Positions 1 through 5,943 of a stretch of DNA of 21,914 nucleotides are shown here, piece after piece (positions within the stretch are counted from its first letter, which is position 1; each line of letters begins with the position of its first letter). A program made the translations under genes and the position numbers. Under the pieces are notes generated by a model. That model was not told the origin of the DNA. It ran no database searches and worked only from the letters and a program-made list of their open reading frames with translations. Origin of the DNA: a virus; the IMG/VR virus record IMGVR_UViG_3300027976_001848, positions 1-21,914 of that record; one strand, written 5' to 3'.

Positions 1-276
1 GGTTAGCTCATCTAGCCATTCCCGCTGCTCAGGAGACAACTTGCCTATTTCCTTCTTGAGTTCCATACAAACAAAACCTAACTCTGGATGGACCAAAGCC
101 ATATCAGGAAACCCTCGCGCTGCCGTATCGCCAACAAAAACTCCGGGCTGAACTTGCCTACGCGAGTCGTGGAAGTGCGCCACCCGCCAACCGTACAGGC
201 GAGCCAAGGCAATAAGCCTGCTCTGTAATTGCTTTTCCGATACAACACGAAAAGCTTTCTGTTCTGAACTCAACAA
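1..276 (-). CDS. VRR-NUC domain nuclease, C-terminus cut by window edge
   Basis: This is the N-terminal part of a small VRR-NUC (PD-(D/E)XK superfamily) protein; the frame is still open at base 1. Visible in order are a helical start (SEKQLQSRLIALARLYGWRV), the segment GFPDMALVHPEL with the catalytic-type Asp, and FVCMELKKEIGKLSPEQREW, which carries the E-x-K pair followed by the G-K-L-S-P-E-Q-R-x-W signature. Stand-alone VRR-NUC proteins are common in phages and are thought to act as structure-specific or Holliday-junction-type nucleases; that role here comes from the family. No ATG is in frame. TTG at 274-276 is chosen because a GGGGAAG-like ribosome site lies about 10 bases upstream and the upstream gene stops at 284. 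It is the last gene seen of the DNA-metabolism run. Confidence 0.85.
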   Translation of the reverse strand, partial: MLSSEQKAFRVVSEKQLQSRLIALARLYGWRVAHFHDSRRQVQPGVFVGDTAARGFPDMALVHPELGFVCMELKKEIGKLSPEQREWLDELT

Positions 277-283
277 CCCGCTT

Positions 284-493
284 CTACTTCCCCGAAGATA
301 AAGATACAAGCATCTCTACAGCCTGTTCTTTACTGAAAGACACGTTACAACAATCTGACGCTACGGTGCCTAGAACCGAACCTTCAACCCCGTAAAGCAG
401 CGGTGACGGCAAAGCCAGAATTAGGCCACGATCTTCGCTTACAGCGTCCTCTATAGCCTCATCCAAAGAAGGTGGAGCGATACGAAACCTCAT
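284..493 (-). CDS. Hypothetical 69-aa protein
   Basis: I do not recognise this small acidic protein. It has an ATG start that overlaps the stop of the upstream gene as ATGA, and no separate Shine-Dalgarno, so translation is probably coupled. The sequence has an acidic N-terminal helix region (DEAIEDAVSEDRG), a central hydrophobic stretch (LILALPSPLLYGVEG) and a pair of adjacent cysteines. There is no signal peptide or clear membrane segment. It sits tightly between a 64-aa gene and the VRR-NUC gene, which supports its being real rather than a chance frame. Confidence 0.55.
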   Translation of the reverse strand: MRFRIAPPSLDEAIEDAVSEDRGLILALPSPLLYGVEGSVLGTVASDCCNVSFSKEQAVEMLVSLSSGK

Positions 494-684
494 AACGCTA
501 GGCGTCTAAAGTTGTTCGCCTTGACCTTGACACAAAGGGATTTACCGGCGACGGCAGCAGTAAGCCTTGTTGGGCAGATACCGCTTTTGACAATTCTGGA
601 ACCAGACCAAACAACCCAGCACCAGCGGTGCGGTCCTTGCCGCTTCACGTCAGACCACACCCGGTCAATTATCAAATCACTCAT
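490..684 (-). CDS. Hypothetical 64-aa basic protein
   Basis: This is a small basic protein of unknown function that starts MSDLIIDRVWSDVKRQG. The frame extends to 717, but the ATG at 684 is preferred because GGGAGAG lies at ideal spacing before it, whereas the longer form has no ribosome site. It contains a Trp-rich centre (RWCWVVWSGSR) and two cysteines in KSGICP and GKSLCVKVK, suggesting a small folded beta domain. Its stop overlaps the next start as ATGA, so it is probably co-transcribed with that gene. Confidence 0.6.
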   Translation of the reverse strand: MSDLIIDRVWSDVKRQGPHRWCWVVWSGSRIVKSGICPTRLTAAVAGKSLCVKVKANNFRRLAL

Positions 685-763
685 ATCGTTTATCTCTCCC
701 ATTCTTACAAACATCAATCAATCCCCGACTAAAGCAGTAGGGAATAGGATTGTTAATAACAAT

Positions 764-1624
764 TCATGTTGCTGCCAACTCCCAAGCCGGAGCGGTCTTC
801 TTCAATTTTCCTGCCGATCTACGCTGCTTAACCTCGGCTAAGCCCTCAGCGCATTCACCCACGAAGGGACACCACCCACAGAGAGGGCCGACGGATGGGG
901 GAAATGAATCATCCTCCAAGGCACGCTCAATACTGGCCCAGACACCCTTCAGCGTGTCCACAGCGGACCAAACAGATTCCGCAGTCACATCCGTAGCGAT
1001 TGTCTCCGAGAACGAAGTAAACAACAACCTGCCCTCATCTGGTCTTTTACCGTCAACTTCTTCAACAAGCGCAGCGTAGATGTTGAGTTGCTGCAACTTA
1101 GAACCAACAAACCAAGGGCTAGGAACCTTTCCGGTTTTATAGTCAACGATGACAATGCCGCCGAGCCTGCTGCGATCTAACCGATCAACAATTCCTCTGA
1201 CCGGCACGCCTTCAAGTGTTGCTGAGATGAAACGTTCCGTCGCGATAACCTCAACTTGTTCAGGGTTCTCCATTTGGAAGTAGCCGACGACAGATGACCA
1301 AGCACGCCTTCTGAACGCTTTGTCCTCAACGAAGCTTGTCTCAGCTACCCAATTGACCCATTCTGTTGAAGAAGAAAACTCCGCCCAAGAATCTCTTGCA
1401 ACCTTGCGAGCGATCTCAATAACTCTGTCTTCCATCGGGTATTGCATCAGGTTTTCAAGAGTGAGATGAACGAAAGTTCCAAGCAGTGCTGCTTCTCCAG
1501 TCCCGCCGGATCTCCCCATCATTTTTTCTTCATAAAACTTCCGAGGGCATTGCTCCCAAAGTTGAACGCTTGAGGGTGAAAGACCTTGAATCTTATTCAT
1601 CGGTAAACACTGTATGCCTTCCAT
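764..1624 (-). CDS. Cas4/RecB-like Fe-S PD-(D/E)XK exonuclease
   Basis: A 286-aa nuclease of the RecB/Cas4/AddB type, probably acting on DNA ends during recombination or replication. In order I see CPRKF with Cys26, GTFVH with the conserved His53, Glu130 in ATERF, Asp147 in GIVDRLD, the catalytic core VDYKTGK (Asp161, Lys163), and QLNIY (QxxxY, 179-183). The C-terminal cluster is CGWCPFVGEC (Cys249, 252, 258). Cys26 plus the three C-terminal cysteines match the 4Fe-4S ligand pattern of Cas4/AddB nucleases, and all expected catalytic residues are present, so the enzyme looks intact. There are no cas genes nearby. Two starts are possible, Met1 or Met9 (MNKIQGLSPSS); neither has a strong ribosome site, and Met9 fits the family's usual N-terminus. 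Confidence 0.88.
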   Translation of the reverse strand: MEGIQCLPMNKIQGLSPSSVQLWEQCPRKFYEEKMMGRSGGTGEAALLGTFVHLTLENLMQYPMEDRVIEIARKVARDSWAEFSSSTEWVNWVAETSFVEDKAFRRRAWSSVVGYFQMENPEQVEVIATERFISATLEGVPVRGIVDRLDRSRLGGIVIVDYKTGKVPSPWFVGSKLQQLNIYAALVEEVDGKRPDEGRLLFTSFSETIATDVTAESVWSAVDTLKGVWASIERALEDDSFPPSVGPLCGWCPFVGECAEGLAEVKQRRSAGKLKKTAPAWELAAT

Positions 1625-1664
1625 GTTTGACTTTGAGACTACAAGCTAGAAGTTTGCAGGCCGA

Positions 1665-2159
1665 TCAGAACGGCTCCTCATTGTCATACGCGTCTTCTCT
1701 TTGAGGAGGACGACCGCTTGAAGCGTTGCCTCTTCCACGATCCTGACCGCGACCACGATCACCGTTCCGACTGCTGTCATCGCGCCCACGATCATCGTTG
1801 CGCGCAACTTTAGAAACCTCAACCGTCGCCCAACGTGTCGTAGCGGCAACCTCATCAGCAACAACACCAACCTTCGATCGCTTCTCACCCGTCTTCTTAT
1901 CTTCCCACCGGGAATGCTCCAACCGCCCCGACACTAGAACCCGGTCACCCTTGCGGAAAGATTCAACTACGTTCTCAGCGGTTTCTTTCCAACAAGTAAC
2001 GTCGAAAAAGTTTGGTTCTTCTTCCCACTCGCCATCTTTCTGAAACCGACGGTTCCAAGCCAACCCGAACCTCGTCACTGAAAGACCCGATGGGGTTATC
2101 TGCAACTCTGGGTCTGCCGTCACATTTCCTACCAAAGTAACTTCATTTCCTGCTGCCAT
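1665..2159 (-). CDS. ssb: Single-stranded DNA-binding protein
   Basis: A 164-aa SSB with an OB fold and an acidic tip. The N-terminus (NEVTLVGNVTADPEL) has the classic SSB strand order, followed by GLAWNRRF, FFDVTCWKETAENV, KGDRVLVSGRLEHSRWEDK and the strand GVVADEVAATTRW. Residues of about 115-155 form a flexible linker rich in Gly, Arg, Asp and Ser. The C-terminus ends DNEEPF, the acidic-plus-Phe tip that in bacterial SSBs recruits partner proteins. AAAGAAG lies before the ATG. The length is typical. It is encoded between a HIRAN-domain gene and the Cas4-like nuclease, consistent with a phage replication and recombination cassette. Confidence 0.95.
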   Translation of the reverse strand: MAAGNEVTLVGNVTADPELQITPSGLSVTRFGLAWNRRFQKDGEWEEEPNFFDVTCWKETAENVVESFRKGDRVLVSGRLEHSRWEDKKTGEKRSKVGVVADEVAATTRWATVEVSKVARNDDRGRDDSSRNGDRGRGQDRGRGNASSGRPPQREDAYDNEEPF

Positions 2160-2174
2160 ATGATTCTTCTTTCA

Positions 2175-2582
2175 CTATGCGGCGGCTTGAGCCATCCGCT
2201 CCAATAAAACTTCAACACCCGGAAGGTCAGGGTTTTCGTCCGAGACAAGCACAGATAGAACCCTTGACTCCCAAACATCACCACGGTCTAAAGACGGAGA
2301 AAGTTTCTCCGCAAGCAGTCTTGGAACATGACCGATCATTGATCGCCTTCCAAGTAGTGGGATGTGAACCTCTATAGCGTTGCGGTCAAACTCGTTTTCT
2401 GGGTTACGAATAAGAACAACATCAACAGGCCGGTCAACTGCGTCAGAAGACCAACCCAATGCGTCCACTTGTGCTTCAGTCACAAGTAGTTCCAGAGACT
2501 GAACATTCGTAGGGTACGCATCAATAAAGGTCAAACCAACGACCTTGAACTCAACGCGCTTACCCATTACGCCTCGAACCAT
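2175..2582 (-). CDS. HIRAN-domain protein
   Basis: A stand-alone HIRAN domain of about 130 aa. The recognisable core is VVLIRNPENEFDRNAIEV followed by GRRSMIGHVPRLLAEKL, which matches the HIRAN pattern of Glu/Asn-rich turn, D-x-N-A-I and G-(Y/H)-(V/I)-P-x-x-x-A. HIRAN domains bind single-stranded 3' DNA ends in HLTF-type helicases and occur alone in phages and bacteria, where they are thought to sense damaged or stalled DNA; the role here is inferred. ATG at 2582 gives MVRGVMGK. The internal ATG at 2567 forms a TAATG junction with the upstream stop and has GAGG just before it, so the shorter 130-aa form is quite possible. SSB follows directly. Confidence 0.85.
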   Translation of the reverse strand: MVRGVMGKRVEFKVVGLTFIDAYPTNVQSLELLVTEAQVDALGWSSDAVDRPVDVVLIRNPENEFDRNAIEVHIPLLGRRSMIGHVPRLLAEKLSPSLDRGDVWESRVLSVLVSDENPDLPGVEVLLERMAQAAA

Positions 2583-3229
2583 CCAATGATTGCTTCCGCT
2601 TGGTCAGCGGTCACAAATGCCAGATCGTTAGCGCCGAGCGTCTTCGCAAAAGCCTGAAACACTTTGACTTCTTTGGCATCAAGGCTTTCGACGAGCATCG
2701 CAATTTGATCTACTTGCTCGTCGCTTGCAAGGACATCAAACTCGCCGTCATCAGTACTTACTTGTTCGTCCGATGCGACACCTGCATTCGATAACGCTAT
2801 CTGCATTGGATCGGAGTTCGGTGAAGCATCAATTGAATTGGCCGATGGCAAAGCGTGCTGGATGGTTCCTGCACGAATTGCAGCTATCTCCGCATCACGT
2901 TGTCGCCACAGAACGAGTGCTTTCAGGTCTTTGAGATCGTCAGGATACCCTGCACGCTTTAATGCCCGCCCGAGAGTCTTGGTACATAGAATGTTCCAAT
3001 CGTCTGGTGTCCCACCGGCAGGAACTGGTTTCCACGCGGTCACGTCGGCTCTCACTCTTGGGAACTTGATAGTCGCTAAGCAGAACTGTTTGTCTGAACC
3101 AAACTGATCGGGAACGCCTATCTCGGAACCCGTGGCTAACTTGAAATCGTATGTTGCTCCGGGGTGGTCATCTAATAAGAGACCCAGCCTGAGTCCGGGG
3201 GAAGCATAAAATTCACTTATTGCTGGCAT
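2567..3229 (-). CDS. 220-aa protein, possible recombination accessory factor
   Basis: I do not recognise this as a named family with certainty. The N-terminal half (about 1-115) contains WNILCTKTLGRALKRAGYPD and LKALVLWRQRDAEI, resembling the T-K-x-L-G-R-A-L-x-x-A-G stretch of several phage single-strand-annealing or recombination-associated proteins. A low-complexity linker (about 120-170, rich in Ser, Asp, Ala) leads to a C-terminal helical module, DEQVDQIAMLVESL and FVTADQAEAIIGWF, similar to short helical tails found on such phage proteins. It is the first gene after a promoter-like region and lies upstream of HIRAN, SSB and the Cas4-like nuclease, so a DNA-recombination role is a reasonable inference and nothing more. 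Confidence 0.7.
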   Translation of the reverse strand: MPAISEFYASPGLRLGLLLDDHPGATYDFKLATGSEIGVPDQFGSDKQFCLATIKFPRVRADVTAWKPVPAGGTPDDWNILCTKTLGRALKRAGYPDDLKDLKALVLWRQRDAEIAAIRAGTIQHALPSANSIDASPNSDPMQIALSNAGVASDEQVSTDDGEFDVLASDEQVDQIAMLVESLDAKEVKVFQAFAKTLGANDLAFVTADQAEAIIGWFEA

Positions 3230-3253
3230 ACAAACCTCGCTCTAGTAGTTCCA

Positions 3254-3304
3254 TGTACAACAAGTACAGTAGTGGGAGGTATAGACACCATCTACCACTA
3301 GATG
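3254..3304. promoter_or_regulatory. Intergenic region with two inverted repeats
   Basis: The 108-base gap 3230-3337 is one of the few non-coding gaps in the left arm. It holds TGTAC-AACAA-GTACA (3254-3268) and CATCTA-CCAC-TAGATG (3289-3304), both perfect dyads, upstream of the 220-aa gene. A TTGCAC (minus strand, near 3331) and A/T-rich hexamers such as TACTAT follow but with poor spacing. It could be an operator/promoter for the HIRAN-SSB cassette; no T-tract supports a terminator. Confidence 0.35.
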
Positions 3305-3337
3305 TAGGTGTAATAGTATTTTGTTAACCGTGCAAGG

Positions 3338-3550
3338 CTAGAGCGCAACTCGGCGTGTCTCTACTTTGCTACCATATTTGTCAGCAAAAACTCGGGCCTC
3401 GCGTAGCGTCAGAAACTCCGATTCTTCGCCAGTTACAGACACAACAAACTTCATTTTGGAACGCTGAACCCCGCGTTGAGACGGTGCAGAATGGCCGTCC
3501 GAACGTGGGGTGGTCGTTCCACCCTGCCTTTTACCGCAACCGCAGCCCAT
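3338..3550 (-). CDS. Small CxCG protein, copy 2
   Basis: A 70-aa protein that starts MGCGCGKRQGG and ends with a compact domain KFVVSVTGEESEFLTLREAR...YGSKVETRR. The CGCGK N-terminus and TLREAR segment are shared with the gene immediately upstream, so the two are diverged paralogues. Small CxCG proteins with this layout are frequent in actinobacterial phages and have no established function; the cysteines could bind a metal. ATG at 3550 is chosen because it overlaps the upstream stop as TGATG; a TTG one codon earlier is also in frame. The middle (about 12-30) is a Ser/Thr/Pro linker. Confidence 0.7.
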   Translation of the reverse strand: MGCGCGKRQGGTTTPRSDGHSAPSQRGVQRSKMKFVVSVTGEESEFLTLREARVFADKYGSKVETRRVAL

Positions 3551-3792
3551 CAAACAACCGGCTCTCTGTCAGGTTCATTCCTGCCTTCGACCATCCACCC
3601 GGCACCTTTTTGCCGTTGAGCGTGCTGACGCGCTTCGCGTAAGGTGTAGAAGCGTTGAGTTTGTAGACCCGAGTCTTGAGGTGCGACGGAATAGAACCAG
3701 ACATGATCGGTGTTTATTCTTCCCGTAATAAGCGGTGCCGACCTTTGCCCAATGATCTTAGGAAGTCGTTTGTTCCCACAGTTGCAAGCCAT
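3550..3792 (-). CDS. Small CxCG protein, copy 1
   Basis: An 80-aa protein that starts MACNCGNKRLPK and carries VWFYSVAPQDSGLQTQRFYT followed by LREARQHAQR. It shares the C-x-C-G-x-K N-terminus, the short beta domain and the TLREAR motif with the next gene and overlaps it by the TGATG junction. Function is unknown. AAGG lies upstream of the ATG at slightly long spacing. The upstream gene stops at 3817, leaving 24 bases, so this pair is probably part of the same transcript. Confidence 0.7.
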   Translation of the reverse strand: MACNCGNKRLPKIIGQRSAPLITGRINTDHVWFYSVAPQDSGLQTQRFYTLREARQHAQRQKGAGWMVEGRNEPDREPVV

Positions 3793-3816
3793 GCAATCAC
3801 ATTACCTTGAGTACGT

Positions 3817-4317
3817 TCAAGCGGTGGGTGAAGCAGTGTTATTGGGTTCTTGCATTGAACACCTGCCTGCAAACATGTAGACCTTTTCTCCACGCGCAAG
3901 CCGATGCCGATTTAAGTACATACTTTTAGCTTTTCCGGTGGCAACGAAACACGCTGCGGGTCCATCCTCGTTGTCCATAATTATCGGTAGCCGGAGGTGG
4001 TCGTCAGGTAGATGCTTTTCTAGCCACAAACGCGCTCGTTCAGCCCTGCGCCGATCTTCCTTGTCCCACGCCATATCGCTGAGCGCTTCCATGCCGTCGA
4101 GTATGTCGTAGACGCAAGGTACAACTTGAGATACGAGAACCCTAGAAGGGAGATTTATTATGATGTAGCCCGGTTTCTCTGCGATGGTTCCACTGTCATT
4201 ATGTCGTCCGTGCTCTTTTCGCGAATTGCTAATAGCCCGAGTAAAGCCACGCGCTGGAACCTTGCCGTGACCCAAAGCTTCGACGAAGTGTTTATCTCTG
4301 AAATGGATGTGCGTCAC
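3817..4317 (-). CDS. Hypothetical 166-aa protein
   Basis: I do not recognise this protein. It starts with GTG, which overlaps the stop of the HTH gene as TAGTG, with only a weak AAGAG upstream, suggesting translational coupling. The N-terminal 45 residues are His/Arg/Lys-rich (RDKHFVEALGHGKVPARG). The middle has a hydrophobic strand region (GYIIINLPSRVLVSQVVPCV) and a charged helix with KEDRRRAERARLWLEKHLPD. The C-terminal third has LPIIMDNEDGPAACFVATGK and two Cys/Met-rich turns. There are no membrane segments. The consistent overlaps on both sides support it as a real gene. A later Met (MEALSDMAW) could be an alternative start. Confidence 0.6.
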   Translation of the reverse strand: MTHIHFRDKHFVEALGHGKVPARGFTRAISNSRKEHGRHNDSGTIAEKPGYIIINLPSRVLVSQVVPCVYDILDGMEALSDMAWDKEDRRRAERARLWLEKHLPDDHLRLPIIMDNEDGPAACFVATGKAKSMYLNRHRLARGEKVYMFAGRCSMQEPNNTASPTA

Positions 4318-4640
4318 TAAAACTCTTGGCTTTCAGCAACGATTTGTTCAACAAGGTCATTTTCAAGTTCAGCGATGACCGACTGCTCTAGTCTCGTGTA
4401 GTCGCCTTTGACGTTCAGCCATTCGTTGCCCCAGACGAGAATTGGATGCAGGCCGAGTGCGATTGCTGACTCATCTGCGCTGATCCACGGGATGGTTCGA
4501 TCTGCTGTTATCCATCTCGTGACGGCCCTCTGGGAATGGTTGACCATTCTCGCAAAGTCCTTCTGGGAGAATGTTGGATCGTCAGACATTGTTCTGGCTA
4601 TTTCCCAGAGTGGCTGTAGAGGTAGTGCGTTTCGAGTCAT
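4317..4640 (-). CDS. HTH DNA-binding protein
   Basis: A 107-aa protein with a central helix-turn-helix. Residues about 22-60 read PTFSQKDFARMVNHSQRAVT followed by RWITADRTIPWIS, the pattern of a Cro/C1-type HTH with recognition helix around SQRAVTRWI, then a hydrophobic ALGLHPILVWGNEWL segment. The C-terminus is an acidic amphipathic helix that may dimerise. The frame extends to 4682, but the ATG at 4640 has GAAGGA at ideal spacing and is preferred. A dyad-rich A/T segment lies directly upstream (4655-4681), suggesting autoregulation. It could be a repressor or a small phage regulator; no integrase is in view to prove lysogeny. Confidence 0.75.
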   Translation of the reverse strand: MTRNALPLQPLWEIARTMSDDPTFSQKDFARMVNHSQRAVTRWITADRTIPWISADESAIALGLHPILVWGNEWLNVKGDYTRLEQSVIAELENDLVEQIVAESQEF

Positions 4641-4654
4641 GTAGTAAATCCTTC

Positions 4655-4681
4655 TGTCAAATTGTTTTGTAGACAATGACA
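4655..4681. promoter_or_regulatory. Dyad-rich putative operator upstream of the HTH gene
   Basis: Nested dyads lie just before the HTH gene: outer arms TGTCA (4655-4659) and TGACA (4677-4681), and an inner TTGT-AG-ACAA (4667-4676). This sits between the ribosome site and candidate promoter hexamers such as TTGACT further upstream on the minus strand (about 4707-4712). The position suits an autoregulatory operator, but this is inference from position and symmetry alone. Confidence 0.35.
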
Positions 4682-4751
4682 CTACAGAATGGGTTTACTC
4701 ATTACAAGTCAATTGATAAACAATAATCCATTTGGACACGAATGTTGTGAG

Positions 4752-4958
4752 CTAGTCACAACCAACATGGGACGGGTCTGGTTTCTGGATCAAAGACCAG
4801 TCTTCACTCTCCAAGCACAGTGGGCAATGTTCCGCACACCACCAATGCCGAGTCCGACTACCAAACGTATCATGTGCACAATCACGCTCAAGGTCTTGCC
4901 CACAATGAGAACATTGCACTTCGCAAATATCCTCTTCGGGCACTAAAGAGCGAATCAC
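4752..4958 (-). CDS. Cys/His-rich zinc-ribbon-like protein
   Basis: A 68-aa protein with eight cysteines and several histidines. CEVQCSHCG (Cys12, 16, 19) and CAEHCPLC (Cys41, 45, 48) form two CxxC-type knuckles of a probable zinc ribbon, with WW just before the second. This suggests a structural zinc site used for nucleic-acid or protein contact; the exact role is unknown. It starts with GTG one base after the stop of the DUF1360-like gene, with no clear ribosome site, so it depends on coupling. The stop at 4752 is followed by a gap of about 110 bases before the HTH gene start. Confidence 0.6.
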   Translation of the reverse strand: MIRSLVPEEDICEVQCSHCGQDLERDCAHDTFGSRTRHWWCAEHCPLCLESEDWSLIQKPDPSHVGCD

Positions 4959-4959
4959 T

Positions 4960-5301
4960 TCAAGCGTTCATTCGTGAAGAAATGAAACCAGCGCCACCAG
5001 CAACAGCAAACGCAGACACCCAACCTTCAACGCCTAACTCCCACGGCCACACCCTCAACCAAAGACAAACCAGAACCCATGAGACGTGCATCCCAAGACA
5101 CCAGACGCAGGTCAGAAGATCGCCGACAAAGCCGCGAACCCAACTTCGGTTCACCCCGTCGGGTTCGTAGCAAAACGTGTCAAGACGTTGCGACATCTTC
5201 GACTCTGATTCCAGACTGAACCCGATCAACGAGTCACGCACGAAGAAACGTGTAATGCGATACGCGGCAAGAATTAGACCTGCATAGATTAGGGCCGTCA
5301 T
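4960..5301 (-). CDS. DUF1360-like membrane protein
   Basis: A 113-aa protein that starts MTALIYAGLILAAYRITRFF. This N-terminal hydrophobic helix with the Y-R-x-T-R motif, the following VRDSLIG, and the later GFVGDLLTCVWCLGMHVSW with its C-x-x-C pair match the DUF1360 family of small phage and bacterial membrane proteins. Two more hydrophobic segments follow (about 70-88 and 92-108). Function is unknown in the family. The frame extends upstream to 5454, but the ATG at 5301 overlaps the stop of the excisionase-like gene as ATGA and begins the conserved domain, so it is the likely start. It would sit in the host membrane. Confidence 0.75.
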   Translation of the reverse strand: MTALIYAGLILAAYRITRFFVRDSLIGFSLESESKMSQRLDTFCYEPDGVNRSWVRGFVGDLLTCVWCLGMHVSWVLVCLWLRVWPWELGVEGWVSAFAVAGGAGFISSRMNA

Positions 5302-5585
5302 AGTGATATTGGGCTTTGAGTAGTCTCGACGGTAGATTCTTTTACATTCTTGAGACCACGAGTTTCTCTGATCTCGGTTGTTGCCTCGCAATGCAGCGAA
5401 TTGGGCAGCCGACCCGTCAGGGCAGCCCATGTGATGATTGTGTCTCGGTCCCATGCACGCAATCCATTGATTGAGTCGTAGTCGGGATTGGGTAGCAGTT
5501 TACGAAAAAGCCAAGCGTGTGGAGTTCGCTTATCAACTTCGAGTAAAGGTGCAATTTCTCTTAGTCCTAGTATTTGGTTTTGCAT
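5298..5585 (-). CDS. Excisionase/MerR-like DNA-binding protein
   Basis: A 95-aa protein whose first about 65 residues form a winged-helix of the excisionase/AlpA/MerR type: LGLREIAPLLEVDKRTPHAW as the helix-turn-helix, then KLLPNPDYDSINGLRAWDRD forming the wing and TIITWAALTGRLP as the last helix. Such proteins act as recombination directionality factors or small transcription regulators. The C-terminus is a polar tail. AGAGG lies six bases before the ATG. It is the first gene of the minus-strand left arm and follows a perfect inverted repeat (5630-5649), consistent with self-regulation. No integrase is present in this window, so a pure regulator is equally possible. Confidence 0.75.
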   Translation of the reverse strand: MQNQILGLREIAPLLEVDKRTPHAWLFRKLLPNPDYDSINGLRAWDRDTIITWAALTGRLPNSLHCEATTEIRETRGLKNVKESTVETTQSPISL

Positions 5586-5629
5586 CTAGTACCTCTCGTG
5601 TGAGTCGTCTTTGACCAATAGTATCTCTT

Positions 5630-5649
5630 ACTACGACTGTAATCGTAGT
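5630..5649. promoter_or_regulatory. Perfect 7-bp inverted repeat, putative operator
   Basis: ACTACGA (5630-5636) and TCGTAGT (5643-5649) are exact reverse complements separated by CTGTAA. The site is 45 bases upstream of the excisionase-like gene, with a TACTAT-like -10 candidate on the minus strand at 5618-5623, so the repeat would overlap the -35 zone. No T-tract follows in either direction, which argues against a terminator. The rest of the gap 5586-5761 shows no clear gene apart from the short reading frame noted at 5724. Confidence 0.45.
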
Positions 5650-5761
5650 GCTACATGCGGACTCAAATCTGAATCTGCTAGCAGCTATTGCTAATATCTT
5701 TCATCTGTAGTAGCTTCGCATACATGAAGAAAATGTGTAGCACCCACCAAGAAGACATCTC

Positions 5762-5866
5762 ATGATAGCCACCTACGCTTGGAACGCGTTTGAGGCTATC
5801 AAATTCTGGATATGCCTCGGAGGAATGGCCGCCATACTCTCATGGCTCCTCACCCCAAAACGCTAA
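5762..5866 (+). CDS. Possible 34-aa single-pass membrane peptide
   Basis: A plus-strand reading frame for MIATYAWNAFEAIKFWICLG followed by GMAAILSWLLTPKR. It is almost entirely hydrophobic and would span the membrane once, ending in a basic tail. AAGAAG lies seven bases before the ATG. A 13-codon frame (5724-5765, starting MKKMCSTHQ) ends in an ATGA overlap with this start, which looks like a coupled leader, though it lacks a ribosome site of its own. It is the only plus-strand candidate in a minus-strand region, and it ends just where the operon terminator begins. It could be chance. Confidence 0.4.
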   Translation: MIATYAWNAFEAIKFWICLGGMAAILSWLLTPKR

Positions 5867-5892
5867 AAGGGATCGCACTGAGGCGACCCCTT
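5863..5892 (-). terminator. Rho-independent terminator of the minus structural operon
   Basis: Read on the minus strand, AAGGGGTCG (5892-5884) pairs with CGATCCCTT (5875-5867) across an 8-base loop, giving a 9-bp stem with a single G-T wobble, followed by TTTT and a second short T run. On the plus strand the wobble becomes an A-C mismatch, so the element is oriented for leftward transcription ending after the tail-tube gene that stops at 5944. Confidence 0.75.
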
Positions 5893-5943
5893 CTAGTTTG
5901 CATCAACGGGCAACTATTGCCGTAGTCTGCCGTCAAACACCAA

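Noticed and set aside
764-2559. Cas4-like nuclease taken as a sign of CRISPR adaptation
   Set aside because: There is no cas1/cas2 and no repeat-spacer array; phage Cas4-like nucleases commonly serve recombination.
4820-5170. 116-aa plus-strand frame over the zinc-ribbon and DUF1360-like genes
   Set aside because: The opposite strand carries structured Cys motifs and membrane segments with proper overlaps; this frame has neither.
5298-5649. Phage attachment site or integration module
   Set aside because: An excisionase-like protein is present but no integrase, tRNA-like sequence or direct repeats are seen.
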